64,000 nucleotides of DNA from Vitis vinifera (lineage: Eukaryota; Streptophyta; Magnoliopsida; Vitales; Vitaceae): contig NC_081823.1 in NCBI RefSeq assembly GCF_030704535.1, forward strand, positions 1,458,501-1,522,500, written 5' to 3'. Below, piece by piece: positions 1-12,278 of this stretch (positions within the stretch are counted from its first letter, which is position 1; each line of letters opens with the position of its first letter). The notes under the pieces were generated by a model, which made no database searches, was not told where the DNA came from, and was given only the letters and a program-made list of their open reading frames with translations. The position numbers were made by a program, and so were the translations under genes.

Positions 1-67
1 ATGGAGCTGAACTTGTGTATATAACTAAATGGGATGATTACCATTTTCTCGGGAAAGCTGGAAAGAA

Positions 68-604
68 TCACATGGACTGCATCGGAAAGTTCGACTCATC
101 GCTGTTCGCCTTCATTTGATTTCTCTTTTTCTTCTTCTTCTTATACGGGACACCCCTCGCCTTGGCTTGGGAGTCCCTCACTTCGCGTAAATAAATCCGA
201 ATTGCCCCACTGGCAAAAGGGTTTTTCTCAGGTAATCCTCCATTTTCTTCATAAGCAGCTCTGAGGCGACCGATTAGGGCATCAAGGCTGCCCCAAGCTT
301 GTTTCAATGGACAAGTACAAGGACCAGGTGGTTCAGGTTGCCCAAAATAGACACAGCCTTGTAGGTGCACCTTAGTCTTTCCGAACTGATCAAGATATCG
401 AAGAAAATCGAGTACTTGGTTGGAGTTGCACTGGGCGAGGGCAACTGGGGGTCTTTGATTCTTCAAGAACTGTCCAAAGGTGTTCCAGTCTCGCCGCTTC
501 TGCGACTCGTACCGACTCAGTGGTGGCGGTTGCTGCTGCTGATCTTCAGCAGAGGATCGAGTCGACGACCCTTCTCCTGTGTCCTTTCCTTTGTTGCTTG
601 ACAT
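68..604 (-). CDS. LSH10: ALOG-domain protein, LSH7/LSH10 type
   Basis: Single-exon gene of 178 aa. The open frame continues upstream, but the ATG at 604 gives the usual short Ser/Gln/Pro-rich leader before the domain and is preferred. The ALOG domain (DUF640) runs from about residue 30 to 155. It begins [18 protein letters not shown] and contains [14 protein letters not shown], a zinc-ribbon-like insert with HLQGC and PCTCP, and [22 protein letters not shown] basic KKKKKKR stretch after the domain is the expected nuclear localisation signal. ALOG proteins (LIGHT-DEPENDENT SHORT HYPOCOTYLS, rice G1/TAWAWA1) are plant nuclear DNA-binding regulators of organ boundaries, light-grown seedling growth and inflorescence branching. 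The wording of the domain and the poly-Lys tail are closest to the LSH7/LSH10 subgroup, from memory. The gene is intronless, as is common in the family. The neighbouring DNA gives no further functional hint. Confidence 0.93.
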   Translation of the reverse strand: MSSNKGKDTGEGSSTRSSAEDQQQQPPPLSRYESQKRRDWNTFGQFLKNQRPPVALAQCNSNQVLDFLRYLDQFGKTKVHLQGCVYFGQPEPPGPCTCPLKQAWGSLDALIGRLRAAYEENGGLPEKNPFASGAIRIYLREVRDSQAKARGVPYKKKKKKRNQMKANSDESNFPMQSM

Positions 605-1100
605 ATCAGATGAATTCCCAAGCAAGATGAAGAAGAAGATGGTGGGAGAAGAAGAAAAAGAAGAAGAAGATAGCAGAATTGCTGTGGGAAAAAGGATGGA
701 GATCACATCATGGGGCTGCTGAGGAGACATGCCATGGGACCTATGAAAGTGCTTTAGCTCCTCTTTTTCTTCCTCCCTCACATTATTTTCTTCCTTTAAT
801 TGTACTATTAGCATTAACAATACTTCTCTTTTTTTTCTATATATTTTTAATAATGTTTCCATCATCAAAGCAATCATCATGGAATAAACTAGCCCAATTG
901 GTGACAATGTTTAAAACCTGGTCACTAGGTTTCTACTGCTGCAAATTAATAACCCGGCCTAGGGTGGATTCACCTGGGACATTTCTTCTCGTTTGGGAAG
1001 CGACACGGGAAAATTTACCCAATCTAGAAAATAGTGATTGCATGTTCTCAGTATCTCACTCACATTAATACAATAATTATAAGTTCATGATAGAAAGCAT
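605..1100 (-). promoter_or_regulatory. Upstream region of the ALOG gene
   Basis: This should hold the 5' UTR and core promoter of the minus-strand ALOG gene. It contains purine/pyrimidine-rich GAAGAA/TTCTTC stretches (about 625-680 and 765-800) typical of plant 5' leaders. A TATATAG-like string read on the minus strand lies near 835-845 and is a possible TATA box. No transcript evidence is available, so the start site is a guess. Confidence 0.35.
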
Positions 1101-3840
1101 CAAGCAAATTGATATCCATAAGTCTAGAGACGTGACTCAGAAGTAGCTAGCTAGCTTCAACTATAACAATATTCCTATCTTGCTTTTGCATTTAATTGGT
1201 AGAAATGATAGGTGATATGTGTACCCCATCCTGTTAGTACTAATTTGCAAGCTTGAATTTGAATTACAAATTTATAAAAATATATTTATGCATTAAAGAT
1301 TATCCAAAGCTACATAAGATGGGAAAAGATATTTCACTAACTTGTCATGATATATGTGTGTGTGTGTGTGTGACAAAGATCATATGATATAAAAGCAGAT
1401 TGTTTTCTAGGGTACTGCTCTAGGAGCTGTTTGGTTCATTTCAAACTTTCACCAACATTTTTGGCTGGCTTCATATTTTGCTATGTCCTCGAGTTCATTT
1501 TAGAGGATTGATTGGTGTAATACCTTTAAATGGTACACAAAACAAAATTGAATTGCTTAAAACTCAGTCCCAGTTTTGAACCCTTTGATTTTGACTCAAT
1601 AGGTGGAGGGGGGTAGCCAGATATGGTGCCCAGGATTAGATGGTTGACCCTCAAAGATTCTCACCCATATTATAATCAAATTATGATCAAGTCACAGCCT
1701 GGTTAAGAAAAGACTCCAAATGCCCTATACCAATGCGCCACATAAGCAAAAAAAATTTAAAAAAATTATACGGTTACCATCGGACCGGGCCTTCACCGTT
1801 CAATCGAAGACACCCGGTAACCCTAGCGGATTTTCATAATATGATTGCCACCACCATCACCACTACTATTGCAACCATTGATAAGGGTTAATGATACTAA
1901 ATAATACTCAACTGTAGTACTAGTGTTAGTGATGTTTTTGTTTGTTTCTAGTATGGTGTTTGCTTTATATTTCATGTAGCTTTTGGAAGTTTTACCATAA
2001 GATGGATGCAAAGCCTAGAATAACCGACATGCCCTTGAAGCATGTTTCCAGAAATTAAGCTACACGTCAATGTGTTTTGGTTTTAGTGCATGATTAGAGT
2101 TGTGGGGTTTTCATACTTTTCTAGTGCGTACTCCAAGCTTCAGAGATCAATGTAGAGAAGTAATACCAGGGTAATGGGGTTGAGACATTTATATACCCAT
2201 GTAAGAGTAGCCATATATAAATCAGTACTACTTATGAGGGTATCATTCAAATATTATACATTTTATTGGGGTCAAAGGCAACAATGAAACAATATTATTC
2301 TCCATCTCATATTGGCTATGTTTGGTTCGTAAATTACTAAAGAAAAAATGTTAGTAGCAAGCAAAAATGAAAATATATGGTAATAAGAAACATCTTCAAA
2401 AGTTAATGGGTGGTAGATACGGTGAATTGGTAGTAGTTATTGAGATGCATGGTCTTGTGTGGAATATATCATTTGTTAAACCACTTGTTAGGACTAAAAC
2501 CTTAAATACCAGTCCAATTTTTCCATCGAGTAATACCATAATTAAATGTACGAGTACTTTGACTCTATCATGATGGTTTACACCGTGAATTTCATGTTTT
2601 TGGTTTTTTAGCCGCTTTTATATTGATCTTGTCAAAAATTCTAATTATTTGATTTGAATTCTCTAGAACTCTTGGTGTTTATGTTTGAATTTTCAGTTTT
2701 AATGATTTGATTAGAATTCACCAAAATTTAAAATGTTTATGTTTGAATTTTTTAGGTGGATGGACTATTTTTTCCAAGGGGCGTACAAAGTAAAACAACA
2801 ATTAATGCAGCATCCATTTCTTTTCCGTGGATTTGGAGGATTCCATACTATGAATCTCTCCCCCATAGAACTCCAACTTGATCCCTCTCTGTCAAATCTG
2901 CATTCATACTTGGTTGATTAGAGGTTAGACTTTCCTGAAATTTTCAACCATGGCTCCTGTTTATGTCTCTAAAACCCTGGGCATTCTATTATAGTATATT
3001 CATAGAGGGAGAGAGAGAGGGAGAGAGGGAGAGAGAGGGTAGGAGAGGGGGGAGAGATTATACATTCTTGTAATAATGGTAAGTATGAACATGCATGAAT
3101 GCTCAATTATTCCTGTACTTTTCACATGATCTTTTTAGATCTTTTTCAATAATTTCACATGCAAGTTTGTTGAATCCAGAAGAAAAGCATTCATAAAACA
3201 AATAGGTTTGATTAGACATCTACTAATAAATATACTTGACTAAAGTATATGCACCAATGTGCTCTCATATTGCCACTAATTAAAAAGTGGAACCCCAAGT
3301 TGAATTACTCTTCCATTTATTCTCTGGCAAAATGGCCAAACCACAACCACCCATCTATACACTATGATGTCACCACACTATTGGGACAAATTAGTATTAA
3401 TGTTGATATGTAATTAATTTAGATAATTAATCAATTAATTAGATTCGATTCCCTAGGTTGAAGATTAACTAAGATAATATATAGTAGATATTGACAAAAG
3501 ATCCAATAATTATCAGACCTTATTGTGATTGGATGTGATGTTTAATTATAAAATAAGCCTTAATTGATGTGGCTAATGAAGAAATAGATGAAGTGTGTGG
3601 ATAAACAACTAGGTTGAAAGAATTGCAATGTAACCCCACCAGGCTTTTGGAACAAGATTCAAATTTCAAGTTCATTGGATTTAATTACAAACTGAAATGA
3701 AAGGAGGCAAGATTAGGTGGATTATATTATAAATTAAGAAAAGTAAAAAGGGGACAAACATAGAGAGATGTTTGGGCCCTACCTATTAGTATTTTACATT
3801 AAAGTAACTACTATTTACATTAGAAAAATAACCGTTTGGA
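1101..3840. other. Intergenic DNA without a recognised gene
   Basis: AT-rich sequence with scattered short frames only, none with a recognisable domain. It holds a (TG)n microsatellite near 1353-1372, a (GA)n/GGGAGA tract near 3004-3058, and an imperfect local duplication near 2640-2760 around TTTATGTTTGAATTTT. Nothing supports a protein-coding gene. Confidence 0.6.
3004..3058. repeat. (GA)n / GGGAGA purine microsatellite
   Basis: An uninterrupted purine run of GAGAGA and GGGAGA units on the plus strand. Such tracts are length-polymorphic and can adopt triplex structure; no gene start lies beside it. Confidence 0.85.
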
Positions 3841-3847
3841 AACATTA

Positions 3848-4120
3848 AGGTTATGTTTGTTTGAAATAAATAGGAATAGTAAAAGGAAAGAAAAAATATA
3901 TTTAAATTTAATAAATTATTTTTATATGTTACTTCAAACTCATTTTTACTTATTTATCTAATATAGTAAGATTAAATAATTTAAAAATATATAAATTTTA
4001 AATTAATTTTGATTATTTTTTATTTTCTATTATATTTTTTTATAGTAAATCAAACATGAAAAAGCCATTTTTTTAACATTTTTTTTCTTTCTCTAATATT
4101 TTTCAAAAACCAAAATATAG
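3848..4120 (-). repeat. Dispersed AT-rich MITE-like repeat, family A (reverse copy)
   Basis: The body carries the family hallmark AAATTATTTAATC (read on the minus strand), flanked by a T-rich tail and TTTGGTT-like ends. The same sequence recurs at about 11450-11960, 26295-26600, 27535-28175, 29310-29580, 48955-49210, 55548-55868 and 62608-62860. It has no coding capacity, and its length of about 260-320 bp is MITE-like. Confidence 0.6.
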
Positions 4121-4460
4121 GCTAAAAAAAGATGGGGAAATATTGTGAAATATGGATATATATATATATATATGGCTATTTATTTATGATTTATAATTTT
4201 TTATTTGTTTTTTCGTTGATGGTATGAGGTTATTCCTAGGGGGTTTTAGCTCCCTATACATTATTAATTCATTACCCAATAGTTTAATATCTTAAAGGAT
4301 TATTTGATTAAAATGGATATTGAAAATACAACCTCATGTCTTAAAAACATGAAATATAACTTTTTTTAATATAAAAATAAGGATATATGTGTAATTTCAA
4401 TATATTGAAATTTTTTTTGGATATGAATATTATCTCATTCTTTTACTCAAATATTTATGC

Positions 4461-5150
4461 CCTATTTGGTAATTGTTTTTAGAATATTTTTCAATTATCC
4501 AAAAAAAAAAAGACATAAAAATACATTTGACAACCTAAAAATAGAAAATAGTTTTATGTTCTTAAAAACTGGTAAAACAATTTTTTATAATAGTTACTGT
4601 TTTGAAAAATAAAAAAATAGGAAAACAAATTTAACAACTAGAAAACAAAGAAATAATTTTTGTTCTTAAAAACAAAAAAATAAAGTATTTTTAATGAACA
4701 TCTTTTAATTATTTTCACTTGTTTCTTAAAACTATTTTAAAAAATAATTATATGGTTGTCAAAATAGAAAATAGATTTTTACTTTTAGAAACTGATATAA
4801 CTATTTTTTTTAGAACAATTTTCTATTCTTTGAAGTAAAAAAAGGAAAAAAAATTTAAAAACATAAAAACAAGTTTGATAACAAGAAAGCATAAAAATAG
4901 TTTTTTGTTCTTAAAAGCAAAAAATATATTATTTTTAAATAACATTTTTTAATTATTTTTATTTGTTTTTTAAAACTATTTTAAAAAATAATTATACAAA
5001 TACGAAAAATGATTAGAAATAAAATTAAATATATAGAAAACAAGTTAAAATAACAATTTAAATTCCAAGTAAATTTTTATTGTTCAAAATATCATAAACA
5101 ATTTTTATAATTTTTTTTTTAAAACTGTTTTCGAAAACACCTCCCAAGAT
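4461..5150. repeat. Nested copies of MITE-like family C
   Basis: It starts with CCCTATTTGGTAATTGTTTT, the inverse of the sequence AAAACAATTACCAAATAGGG near 9098-9118. Internally, motifs such as TTTTTGTTCTTAAAAAC and AAAACTATTTTAAAAAATAATTATA recur at about 4660-4750 and 4905-4995, so more than one copy is stacked. There is no coding capacity. It looks like a non-autonomous DNA transposon cluster. Confidence 0.55.
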
Positions 5151-7070
5151 CAACCATATATTTTGAAGCACATTAGTCTATATGCACATAAGAAGAGAGG
5201 AATGGCAAAGGTATATTAAAAATGACATGGAGATGCCAATTGAGAAAAACAATAACTCATCTCTTACCACCTTTAGCACCTTGTACAGATTTTAAATCAT
5301 TTTCCTAAACTTTAAGTACATGCACTGACTGTACCGATTTCATAGCACTTTAAGAAATCATAACCTCCAAATAATTTGTTTTACTATTGAATAAAATTCA
5401 AAATACCCCTCAGTAGCTTGGGCTCACCAAGACGTCTCTAACCCTCATGGATGATTTTTGAAACGGGTACGTAACTCCCAAGATTCAGTCAACTTACAAC
5501 TACCATTGAATTTCATAGTGTTAGAATTTAAATTTGAAATTCAAATTCAATCCCCCACACGTATGGAGGATGAGTGACAGATCGATGGAAAGTTTCTATT
5601 TTTGTTGAATTCAAAAATAGATATTTGCTTTACTTCATTTGGATGATTTATTATCGGACTTACGAACAACATTATTATGTCTTAAATTTTTTTATTTGAA
5701 TTACTTTTTCTTTTATACACCCCTATGGGCCTATTTTCTTATTTTTATTCAATTGTGTCCTATGATATTCATAGACACCTAGAATCCTCCTTCAATACGA
5801 GGCTTCCATGGCCTAAACTCATGACTCAAGGTTCTGATATCAATTCTTAAATTAGACTTTGATAATTTTATTTGAAAATCAATTAATATTTAATGTCTAG
5901 TGAGGAAACACAATCATGATACCAATTCTCAGTTTTGATCTTCTCATCTGTAAACCAACTAGCGTCTAGCAAGTACACACATATCACTAATCACGACGGA
6001 GATAAAAAGTTAGAAAGGTGAAAGTTTTCCTTCTCACAATTATGATTGCACATACTTTTTTTCTTTTTCAAAATCCTAAATCATAGGGGGTTAAAAGATA
6101 ATAGGGCAAATTTGTCATTTAATGAATAAAAAATTGTTTGTTTGGTAGGAAAATAAGACATGAATTGATCCATTCCAAAGGCCAAAAATAAACAAAAAAT
6201 AAATAAAAGGAAAATAAAATAGAAAATGCTATCCAAATCACTCAACATATATAGATAATAAGTGTATACAATAAATATACAAATAAAATAAAATAAATAG
6301 AAAATTGGAACTCATAAATAAGGTTGAACAAGACTAAAGTTTGACTCTATGTCTTTAAAACGAATTTGTCCATCTTAAGTGCTTATGGTTTATTGGCAAT
6401 TGTCTCACAGCATACAATGATTACTTTCTTATAATAATAGCACTTCAAATCACAAAAAATAATAAATCACTTAATAGTTTATACTCTCTTGTATATCAAA
6501 TATTTGATAGAAAAGATAAATAACTAGACTTGAAACTAAGGAGGATTTGAATGACAGGAAAGAAAAAAGAGTGGAAAAAATAGATTTGAAATTAAGAAAG
6601 TCTTGAATGACAAGAAAGGAAAAAGACAAGAGAAAATTGATGAATAAATGAAAATATAATGGGATCCCTGTTAATAGATTTGATGGTATCTTCTAGAAGA
6701 GATGCGTCTTTAAAATACTAGACACATTCTTTAAAGGGTTGTATCTTAAGACACCAAATACATCTTTTGAAAAAGGTTATGTCTTTTAAATGCAAGACGC
6801 ATCTTTTAAAAAAAATGTCTCCCAAGGAAAAAAAAATGTCCTAATTTCAATTCACCTATGTAAATTCCAATCGTAAATATATTTTAGAACACAACTTCAA
6901 GAACTCCAAAAATATTTTTAGAATATGATATTTAAGAAAATATGAAAATATTTTTTTTTTTATGTTATCAAAATCATACTATTGTTTTCATCATTGAATA
7001 TAAAAACATGTTTAATATGATTATTTTTCATTCCAATTAAATACAAACTCTAAGTAAGCTGAAACTTAAG
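5151..7070. other. Intergenic DNA without a recognised gene
   Basis: AT-rich DNA with no recognisable protein-coding frame. At 6690-6815 short strings related to GACGCATCTTTTAAAA recur several times, probably a decayed tandem array. Nothing else is supported. Confidence 0.55.
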
Positions 7071-7075
7071 ACTAA

Positions 7076-7570
7076 GAATTAATTGATTAAAAGGGATAAA
7101 AAGATCTTGAATTTGTAAATTTAACCTCTCCCAATTTTAAACTTAAAAAGTAACCAATTTTGAACTTAAATATCATTCAAGATTTTGATTATTTATATGT
7201 AAGTTTTAAAGAAAATGTTATTTTTACAAGAAAAATATAAGGATATTTTTGCCAAAAATAAGTATTTTTTAGGCTGAAAAAAAAAGTAAAGGGTTAGATT
7301 TACAAATTGAGAATGTTTTCATCCTCTTTAATCAAATAACCCTAAGATTAATCCGATCTAATTTCAAGAATTAATTGGTTAAAATGAATAAAATAATTTT
7401 TAAATTTGTGAATCCAACTATTTTCATGTTTCTTCTAGAAAAATAACTTATTTATTTACATGTAGATTAAAAAAAAAATAATAATAAGAACAGTTTTATC
7501 AAAATGAGACTAAAAAAGGATAAAGGGTTAAATTTCAAATTTTGGATTTTTAATCAAATAACTCTAATTT
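7076..7570. repeat. Two adjacent copies of MITE-like family D
   Basis: Copy one (about 7076-7345) starts TTAATTGATTAAAAGGGATA and ends TTTAATCAAATAACCCTA, so its ends are inverted. Copy two (about 7366-7570) starts TTAATTGGTTAAAATGAATA and ends TTTAATCAAATAACTCTA. The bodies share TTATTTATATGTA-like and ATATTTTTGCCAAAAATA-like strings. A third copy lies at about 31168-31424. No coding capacity. Confidence 0.55.
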
Positions 7571-8761
7571 CAATATGCATAGAGGCTTCCTTTTGCACTC
7601 ATGTCGTGTTAAAGCTTCTTTCTGTGTTCAAATCATATTTTTTTAATGTGTTTAAAACATCGAATATATTCGTGAAGGATCATCAATCACGGAAAAATTG
7701 TACCTTAATTTGAAATAGTAGTTAAATAATTGAGATTGATTTTCAAATATTGGATACAATCATTTTTAAAGTTTGACATTTATGAAACCATCTTAAAATT
7801 TCCCACTACAAGGATATTGGTGGTGGTGTCCCATTCCCACAAGAGAGATTAACTAACTTAGCCGATAAGCAAAACTCATAGCAAAAGTTGACATCTAATC
7901 AATAAATTAATCTTCCATTTAATAACATTTGTTTCCATGGTATGATCGAAAACGATAAAAAAAATCTCAACATCATGGGTTGATAGACCTCAAAACGTAG
8001 TTTAACATCTTTTTTTCTTTTCTTTTCCCGTGAAAGATTAGAATAATGAATCATATGATGGGAAAAGAATATTTGGGAAAAGGATTTTGAGGAGATTGGA
8101 TGGAGATGTATTGGAATGTATCCAAGAAAATGAAGTATCAAATCATTCCAATTTTGACCCTTAATATAATCTTTTAGCCATGTTAAAAATGTCTAGCAAC
8201 TTGTACACTTTCTATTCACTCAATCTACTTTATTATTTATTTTATTTATTTTCTTTTCCTTTTTTCCTCGTTATTCAAATCCATCAGTCAAATAAAAGTT
8301 AAAGACTTTTGTGTCTTGTTTTTTTTCCTAGTTAAATGTAAAAGCAAAAAGTTAAGAAGAATAGTAAGCATAAATAATGGAGGTTGGTCTTAAACCTTAC
8401 TTCTATGAGGGACAACCTTTTACAGCCCCCCACGTCATGTTTTATCTTAGGCTGAGTTGGTATGATTTTCAACCTTTTTTATTCTTTTCCCTAAGATTAG
8501 CATGCCATGTTAGGTAGGTTTGAGAAATTTTGAGTCAAATTGATCATTCAACCAAATTTTTTTTTAAGTTATATATATATGAGGTATCAAAAAAATTATA
8601 TTACATCAAATTTTAAAATTTTTAAAAATATTTTTTTTAAATATAAAATAAATCTATATTCTTTTGTGGAAGAGATTTTATTTATTACTATTTTTTTATT
8701 TTTAAATATATATATATATATATATATATATAATAGGAAATGTATTCAAAATAGACACTAA

Positions 8762-9120
8762 GAACTTGTTTGACCATTGTTTTTAAAAATAATTTTTTTA
8801 TATTTTAAAATTAAAAAAAAAAAGAAAAAAAAAAAAAAAGAGGAGAATATGTTTGACAATCAAACTATTATTTTCTACTTTCTATTCTTAAAAAAGAAAA
8901 ATAATATATTTTTAAAGAGCATTTTTTTAGTTGTTTTTACTTTATTTTTGAACGATGTTTTAAAAAATAATTATACATACATGCAGAATGATTGAAAATA
9001 AAAATATAAAAAAATATTTTTTAAAATATTAAAAATATGTTCAAAACATTTTAGGTTACAAAAAAATAAAAGAAAAATATCTCAAAAACCGTTTTTTAAA
9101 ACAATTACCAAATAGGGCAT
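8762..9120. repeat. MITE-like family C element
   Basis: Begins with a TTGTTTGACCATTGTTTTTAA string and ends AAAACAATTACCAAATAGGG, the inverse of the start of the copy at 4461. It shares ATAATATATTTTTAAAGAGCA and TTTTAAAAAATAATTATACA with that copy and with 34730-35060. It is non-coding. Confidence 0.5.
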
Positions 9121-9408
9121 AAGGCTCTATTTGGGAAGTGTATTTAAAAATTGTTCTACGATGTTTTTGTAAAATAAAAGTTTGTATGAGAATTTAAAAT
9201 GTTTTTAACTTATTTTTTATATTTTTAAATATATTTTAAATATAAATTTAATATTTTAATACTTTATTTTCAATCATTCCTTATATTTGTATAATACTTT
9301 TTAAAGCAATTATCAGAAAATAAGTAAAAACAATCTTTAAAAAAATTGAAAATACTTTATTTTCCATTTTTTTAATTTTTTTAAATGCAATTACCAAACA
9401 AGCCTTAA
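9121..9408. repeat. Short inverted-repeat element adjoining family C
   Basis: It opens AAGGCTCTATTTGGGAAGTG and closes AATTACCAAACAAGCCTTAA, so the ends form an imperfect terminal inverted repeat (AAGGCT..TTTGG against CCAAACAAGCCTT). The interior is AT-rich and non-coding, which fits a MITE. Confidence 0.5.
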
Positions 9409-9466
9409 TTAGGTGGTTAAAAAACCACTATTTTAAACATTGATTTTACAAAAAAAACTACCCTAA

Positions 9467-9502
9467 AAGGCTGAAAGGCTAAAAGGCTAAAAGGCTAAAA
9501 GG
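9467..9502 (+). repeat. Short tandem repeat of AAAAGGCT-type units
   Basis: Four to five consecutive copies of a 9-10 base unit, AAAGGCTA/AAAGGCTG, read directly on the plus strand. No function is apparent. Confidence 0.75.
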
Positions 9503-12278
9503 CCAATTTCATTCTGAACCCTAATTTTGAATGCTACAAAAAAACAAATGGGCTTTGGTATATGGTTCAAAGGTGGGTGGCAAATCATGTAACGGCAAGG
9601 GATGATGACAAAGATGTAACATAGTGGCCCCCCTACTAGAGCAGTAGGTACCAGTCTAGATACCTTACAATACATTTTAGACCTCTCTTTTTCAACTAAA
9701 GTTGTCCTCCAAAAATCCCATTTCAAAATTTCAAATTCAGTTCTTGATGTGTCTCCATCTTTGAATTTTGTCACGAGAAATCAAGCCTTTTTCCTATGGG
9801 GTTTTATGCTCTCAGACCATGTCCCTTTGCTTATTTCTAGTTACCTCTAAATTCTTATCTCTATTAATCTCTTAATTAGCAAATTTCTTTTCAAGAAGTT
9901 CGTCCCACTTGGATTGCACCCTCAACCGATATTATTGATCGTCTTGGTCTTGATCTTGGTATCAGTCTCGATCTCGATCTCGATCTCATGTTGGAATATC
10001 ACCGACTATAAAAAAGTTCAAAAAATTATATTTATATGTCATTATTGACGTGTTGGAATAAAGAATGAGAATAAAAAAATAATTTTATCTCATGTATTAA
10101 TTTATTTTAATTATTTTTTATATAATGAAAAAAAGTCAACATTATAAAAACATTTTTTTATTCTTCTTTTTTGGATTATGTTATTTCTTCTATTTTATTT
10201 TATTTTTATTTTTATTCCCAGATACCAAACGCACCCTAAATGGTTTGCGAATTTCATCATTAACCGATGTAGAGATATGTAATCATACATGAAGAAGGGT
10301 GTTAGTTTATTGATCTAATCTTTACTTTCAATTGGTTACTTAACTACCAAAGGTTGAGAAGAGAACTAGTGGCGGTTGCAGCAGTGTTGGAAATTTGGGC
10401 TTTTTGAGGACAGCCCATTCATTTTATGGTCATGGTTGAGTGGGCTAGTCTAGTGGGCCGGGCCAAGAAGAGAACTGGAACTGAAGCTGTCTAGTACTTA
10501 TGGGAAAAATTAATTTTATTAACTTGATAAGATTGATCATTTGATGAGCATACACAAGTGCTAATTGGGCTATTTTAACCACATGGACGTTAAAATTATA
10601 TTTGGTTCTTAAAAAATACTAAGAAAAGAAATGTAAAGATTATATTATTTTCATTCTTTAAAATAAAAATTATACTATATTTTAATATTTTTTATTTAAA
10701 AAATTAAAAGTTCTATATCTCACCATTTATCATATCTCATGTTTAATTACAGATACGATATAATAAATGATGAAATAATTTATTATATTTCATCACAAAC
10801 CAAACATAAAATATGATATAATATTCATTCTCTTATCTTATCTTATATTATTTTTTATCGATCAAATATATCACGTAAGATAATGTAATATATTTGAAGT
10901 TGTTTTTTTTTTAATTTTTTTTATTTTAAGTGGGATATGAGTTGCATACCTACCCACTACTATAATAACTTTGGACATTAATTAGGTTTGGTGAAAGAGA
11001 TATTTGGGAGGTGTAGCTAGCTGTCTCCAAAATGGTGGACGGTCCTGGACACCAGCTTGATCAGCATGGTACTCGATCGATTGATACGTACACAGTACAC
11101 CTACCATATTCGGAAATGAGTAATTGTAAATTGATGACAAAATTAATTATTCTGGATCCCCTCGGCCCACCCGCTAGATGACCAGCTTGTGTTGCCTACA
11201 CATGTCCCTTTCTGATGCCTCCACATCCTCCAAAATGGTCAACAATTGCCTCATTTTCCTACAAGGTGTTCCACATGCATCCATCAGACCCATAAATATA
11301 TGTTCAAAGTCTTTGTGTGTTGAATTCTAAATTTACAAAAAAAAAAAAAAAAAGGACAAATCTAGTCCCCTCTTCCACAAATTTTGGCTAATTTTTAAGC
11401 CAGCTAAAACTTGTTCATGGTCACTGCACCAAGATCTTAAACGGATATAAAAATAAAATAAAAATAATAATCTTCTAATGTTTGATTTTATCATAAAAAT
11501 TATTTTTAAAAATTAAATATAATTAAAATTTATAAATTTTTAAATTATTCAATCTTTATATAATAAAATAAAAATAAGTGAAATGAATTTAAAGAAGTAT
11601 ATGAAAATAATTTTTAGCTTCAAACCTATTTTTTATTTTCTTTTATTTTTTTTCTTTCCTTCTATTCATCTTCTTCTTATTTTATTTTCTTATAGTTTCT
11701 GAAAAATGCTAAGAAAAATAAACTTTAAGAAAATTTAATTTTTCTTGTTTGATTCCATTATAAAAAAAAAATATTAAAGAAAATTAAAATTAATTAAATT
11801 TTATATATTTTTAAATTATTCAATCTTTATATAATAAAAAAGAATAAGTTAAATAAATTTGAATAAATTTGTTGACTTTAATGCTTTTTTTTCTTCCACA
11901 TTTTTTTTTCTACTTTTTCTTCTTATTTTATTTTCCTTAAATTATCTAGAAACCAAACATAATATTAGATGATGTTTATTTTTTGCTGAATAAAAAAATC
12001 AAAATATTTGACTTTTTTATTCAATTAAAAGAAAGTTTTAATATCAACTAATATAATTAAAATAAACTTGTTATCCAGGAGTCATTTTAACTTTTTTTAT
12101 TCAGATAAAAAAACAAACATCACCTTAAACTTTTCATTACATTGGAAAACATATAACCGAATACATGAAAGATAAATCAAATTCGACCATGGCTCCACTA
12201 TTTTTTAGCCAATACTAAATGCTTGAAGTGAGAAAATTAAATTAATCAACCATAACCATCTCTCAACATTATTTCTGC
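9503..12278. other. Intergenic DNA; family A repeats at its right end
   Basis: No gene recognised. A hexanucleotide (GATCTC)n/(GATCTT) run lies at about 9940-9990. Two family-A repeat copies lie head to tail at about 11450-11700 and 11697-11960, both with ATATAATTAAAATT followed by TTTAAATTATTCAATCTTTA. The stretch 11960-12278 would be the 3' flank of the EP1-like gene on the minus strand. Confidence 0.55.

Noticed and set aside
679-1068. 129-aa frame opposite the ALOG gene leader
   Set aside because: Hydrophobic low-complexity run antisense to the 5' region of the ALOG gene; not like a known protein.
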